This document shows, piece by piece, positions 61,624-64,000 of a stretch of 64,000 nucleotides of DNA. The notes beneath the pieces are model-generated. The model was not told the origin of the DNA, did no database searches, and saw nothing but the letters and a program-made list of their open reading frames with translations. The position numbers and the translations under genes were made by a program. Each line of letters starts with the position of its first letter. The stretch's first letter is position 1. Origin of the DNA: Allokutzneria sp. A3M-2-11 16 (GTDB taxonomy: Bacteria > Actinomycetota > Actinomycetes > Mycobacteriales > Pseudonocardiaceae); the NCBI RefSeq assembly GCF_024213555.1, contig NZ_JANAVO010000001.1, forward strand, positions 248,001 through 312,000. Direction: 5' to 3'.

Positions 61624-61865
61624 TCGTCGTCCACCTGCGCCAGCACACGCCGACCTGCGCCAACAGCCGCAGCAGCGGAGTCATCATCGTCACCGATGAT
61701 CTCAAGGGCCGCGTTGATCTCGTTGGTCAGAGACTCTTGCTCCAGGTGCTCCAGGTAGTAGCGTGCCGCACGCACATAGAATTCCGAGCGCGTGACACCC
61801 AGACACTTCGCACTACGCTCCACCTGCGCGAACGTCTCGTCAGGAACAGAGATCGCCGTTTTCAT
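61617..61865 (-). CDS. mazE: Ribbon-helix-helix MazE-like antitoxin
   Basis: 82 residues. RHH: MKTAISVPDETFAQVERSAK and LGVTRSEFYVRAARYYLEHL, as in mycobacterial MazE proteins partnered with MazF. The acidic tail (IIGDDDDSAAAAVG, QVDDEW) likely occupies the toxin's RNA site. Upstream CGATAAAGTATAACCGGGTATTACC region is AT-rich and may be promoter/operator. Confidence 0.9.
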   Translation of the reverse strand: MKTAISVPDETFAQVERSAKCLGVTRSEFYVRAARYYLEHLEQESLTNEINAALEIIGDDDDSAAAAVGAGRRVLAQVDDEW

Positions 61866-61909
61866 ACGATAAAGTATAACCGGGTATTACCGCTGTTTCC
61901 AGTCGCCCA

Positions 61910-63016
61910 TCAGCCTTCGGCGGCGAGCTGGCCGCAGGCCGCGGCGATCTCCTGACCACGCGTGTCCCGCACCGTGCACGCCACCCCCTGCGCCTCGACA
62001 CGGCGCACGAAGTCCTCCTGCACGTGCTTCGGCGACGCGTCCCACTTCGACCCCGGCGTCGGGTTCAACGGGATCAGGTTGACGTGCGCGAACTGCCCCA
62101 GGTGCTTGCGCAGCACCCGGCCGAGCAGATCCGCTCGCCACCCGTGGTCATTGATGTCGCGGATCAACGCGTACTCGATCGACACCCGCCGACCGGTCCG
62201 ATCCGCATAAGCCCGCGCCGCGTCGAGGACCTCGGCGACCTTCCACCGGCTGTTCACCGGCACCAACGTGTCCCGCAGCTCGTCGTCCGGCGTGTGCAGC
62301 GACACCGCGAGCCGAACCTGCAAGCCCTCCTCGGTGAGCTTGCGGATCGCGGGCACCAATCCCACCGTCGACACCGTCACCGACCGCTGCGAAATCCCCA
62401 GACCGTTCGGCACCGGATCACAGATCCGCCGCACCGCGTCGATCACCCGCTTGTAGTTCGCCAGCGGCTCGCCCATGCCCATGAACACGATGTTGGACAG
62501 GCGCCCCGGCCCGCCGGGCAGTTCGCCGTCGCGCATCGCGGCGGCGCCGAGGCGGACCTGCTCCACGATCTCGGCGGTGGAGAGGTTGCGCTGGAGCCCG
62601 CCCTGCCCGGTCGCGCAGAACGGGCAGGCCATCCCGCACCCGGCCTGGCTGGAGATGCACAGCGTGGCCCGGCCCGGGTAGCGCATCAGCACGCTCTCGA
62701 TCAACGTGCCGTCGTGCGCCCGCAGCAGGCTCTTCCGCGTGGTGCCGTCGTCGCAGGTCACCTTGCGCAGCTCGGTGAACAGCGGCGGCATCAGGTCGCC
62801 GACCAGCCTGTCCCGCGCCGCGGCCGGGATGTCGGTCATCTCGGCCGGATCGACCGTGAGGCGGCTGAAGTAGTGGTTGGCCAGCTGCTTCGCCCGGAAC
62901 GGCTTCTCCCCCAGCGCGACGACGGCCTCCTGCCGCTCGGCGGGGCTGAGGTCCACCAGATGACGCGGCGGCAGGCCGCGCTTGGGCGCGTCGAAGACGA
63001 GAGGTAGTGAAGTCAT
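61910..63016 (-). CDS. rlmN: Dual-specificity RNA methyltransferase
   Basis: Radical-SAM enzyme that methylates C2 of A2503 in 23S rRNA (and A37 in some tRNAs). 368 residues. Fe-S cysteines in [20 protein letters not shown] (near 126-133), [52 protein letters not shown] and the C-terminal [20 protein letters not shown] with the resolving Cys. Mycobacteria also have rlmN a short distance beyond dxr. Confidence 0.95.
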   Translation of the reverse strand: MTSLPLVFDAPKRGLPPRHLVDLSPAERQEAVVALGEKPFRAKQLANHYFSRLTVDPAEMTDIPAAARDRLVGDLMPPLFTELRKVTCDDGTTRKSLLRAHDGTLIESVLMRYPGRATLCISSQAGCGMACPFCATGQGGLQRNLSTAEIVEQVRLGAAAMRDGELPGGPGRLSNIVFMGMGEPLANYKRVIDAVRRICDPVPNGLGISQRSVTVSTVGLVPAIRKLTEEGLQVRLAVSLHTPDDELRDTLVPVNSRWKVAEVLDAARAYADRTGRRVSIEYALIRDINDHGWRADLLGRVLRKHLGQFAHVNLIPLNPTPGSKWDASPKHVQEDFVRRVEAQGVACTVRDTRGQEIAAACGQLAAEG

Positions 63017-63065
63017 AGCGGGCCGATTGTCCCACGTCCGGGCCGGGCTCCGGGCACGCCGCCGG

Positions 63066-63230
63066 TCAGGCCCCCCTCGGCGGCTGGTCGATCAGCAGCG
63101 AGGTCAGTTCGCCGGGGTGCACGTCGACCGTGACGTCCTCGATCTCGACCAGGGACTCGTTGATCTCCACGACCGGGGCGGCGGCGAGCGCGCAGACGCT
63201 CAGGGCCATTCCGATGCTGCTCAGACGCAT
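63066..63230 (-). CDS. Small secreted acidic peptide, unknown function
   Basis: 54 residues from the ATG at 63230, preceded by AGGAGAAGG. A signal peptide ([19 protein letters not shown]) is followed by an acidic, aliphatic stretch ([20 protein letters not shown] and [13 protein letters not shown]). No Cys in the mature part. The strong ribosome site and clear signal sequence argue that it is real. No homologue recognised. Confidence 0.65.
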   Translation of the reverse strand: MRLSSIGMALSVCALAAAPVVEINESLVEIEDVTVDVHPGELTSLLIDQPPRGA

Positions 63231-63387
63231 TGCCTTCTCCTGTTCAGGGGACAAAACGGACACAAGATCAACAATGTTACTACTCCATTCGGAGCAGCGA
63301 TCCGCCAGGCCGCCGATATTCGGCGTTGCATCGCGATACGTCAGCGATATATCGTTAACTCGTCAGCGCCGACCGAGGAGGAACCTC

Positions 63388-64000
63388 ATGCACCCGCACA
63401 ACGACCACTTCGGCCCCGGTTGGGGCCCGCAGCACCAGCACTTCGGCTTCGCCCCGCAGGCCCGGGGCGGCTACGGATTCCAGCCCGGCCGCGGTCCCTT
63501 CGGTGGTCCCCCGCCGTTCCCGCCCGCCCCGCCGCAGCCACCCGGCTGGGGCGGGGGCCCGGGTTGGGGCGCAGGCCCCGGCTGGGAACGCGGCCGCGGC
63601 GGAGGACACCGTGGCGGCCCGGGCGGCAGGCGGCGCAGGGGCAACGTGCGCGCGGCACTGCTCGCACTGCTCATCGAACGCCCCATGCACGGCTACGAGA
63701 TGATCCAGGAGATCGCCGAGCGCTCCGAGGGCGCGTGGAAGCCCAGCCCGGGATCGGTCTACCCCACCCTCCAGCTGCTCACCGACGAGGGATTCGTCAG
63801 CACCGAGGAGGCGGAAGGACGCAGGCTGCACACGCTCACCGAGGCGGGCCGCACCGAGGCGGAGAAGATCGACACCGAGGAGCTGTGGGGCGGGCTCACC
63901 AACCCCGCCAGCCCGGCGGAGCAGCAGCTGCGCGAGGCCTACGAACAGTTCACGATGGCTGTCCAGCAGGCGGCCTACGCCATTCCCGCCGAGGAACAGG
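63388..64000 (+). CDS. PadR-family regulator, cut by the window end
   Basis: 204 codons visible. A long Gly/Pro/His/Phe-rich low-complexity N-terminus (~85 residues) precedes the PadR winged helix: VRAALLALLIERPMHGYEMI, QEIAERSEGAWKPSPGSVYP, TLQLLTDEGFVSTEEAEGRR. AGGAGG precedes the ATG. Upstream lie CGATATATCG (63345-63354) and two CGTCAGCG boxes, likely autoregulatory sites. Confidence 0.9.
   Translation, partial: MHPHNDHFGPGWGPQHQHFGFAPQARGGYGFQPGRGPFGGPPPFPPAPPQPPGWGGGPGWGAGPGWERGRGGGHRGGPGGRRRRGNVRAALLALLIERPMHGYEMIQEIAERSEGAWKPSPGSVYPTLQLLTDEGFVSTEEAEGRRLHTLTEAGRTEAEKIDTEELWGGLTNPASPAEQQLREAYEQFTMAVQQAAYAIPAEEQ

Noticed and set aside
1-64000. tRNA or rRNA genes
   Set aside because: No cloverleaf with TTCRA-type T loop or rRNA-like conserved segments were noticed on reading, though weak cases could be missed by eye.

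Overview
The window is GC-rich chromosomal DNA from an actinomycete, most likely of the Pseudonocardiaceae type (Saccharothrix/Lentzea/Amycolatopsis relatives). Supporting this are the strong G/C third-position bias, frequent GTG starts, an apparent mycothione reductase, a Rip1/IspG/Dxr block arranged as in mycobacteria, and many small TetR/P450/secreted-enzyme units. No rRNA, tRNA, prophage or conventional CRISPR array was seen.

1-11.3 kb: a cobalamin region on the minus strand: a NiCoT Co/Ni permease under a B12 riboswitch, a CbiG-CobJ fusion with a degenerate methyltransferase half, cobL, cobM with a long basic tail, a GNAT, cobB, cobO and a ChlI/ChlD-type chelatase under a second B12 riboswitch. 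A further B12 gene, cobQ, sits at 44-45.7 kb behind map.

11.4-32 kb: small independent units. These are a SnoaL-like protein, a P450 divergent from bioF, a folE-DoxX-Nudix operon, a secreted lipase, an SDR/TetR pair around a 34-bp palindromic operator, a Cys/Met PLP enzyme divergent from an Lrp regulator, a LysE exporter, an orphan Imm1 immunity gene, three tandem secreted trypsins, cell-wall enzymes, an M48 protease, and a TetR / cysteine-less P450-like / alpha-beta hydrolase set.

32-46 kb: PspC, a methyltransferase, two paralogous small secreted proteins, a VanZ-RDD membrane protein, PEBP, a DUF559/Vsr-like nuclease gene enclosed by two nearly identical 53-bp palindromes, a polysaccharide deacetylase lipoprotein, mtr, an MFS/GntR pair, MarR/asnB, a lipoprotein chorismate mutase and cobQ-GNAT-map.

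46-64 kb: a core block with mycobacterial synteny (map, VapBC, PBP lipoprotein, GNAT, ispG, rip1, dxr), a GlsB-like protein, a secreted HAD phosphatase, a potADBC polyamine ABC operon ending in an RNHCP zinc protein, VapBC and MazEF modules, rlmN, a small secreted peptide and a truncated PadR gene.

The most unusual non-coding signals are three intergenic arrays of a 21-bp palindrome repeated with a 30-bp period (3.46, 14.17 and 50.55 kb), a second family of about 120-bp hairpin elements bounded by GTCTTCAAGTAC (8.4, 20.0 and probably 50.5 kb), and the paired 53-bp palindromes around the nuclease gene at 36 kb.
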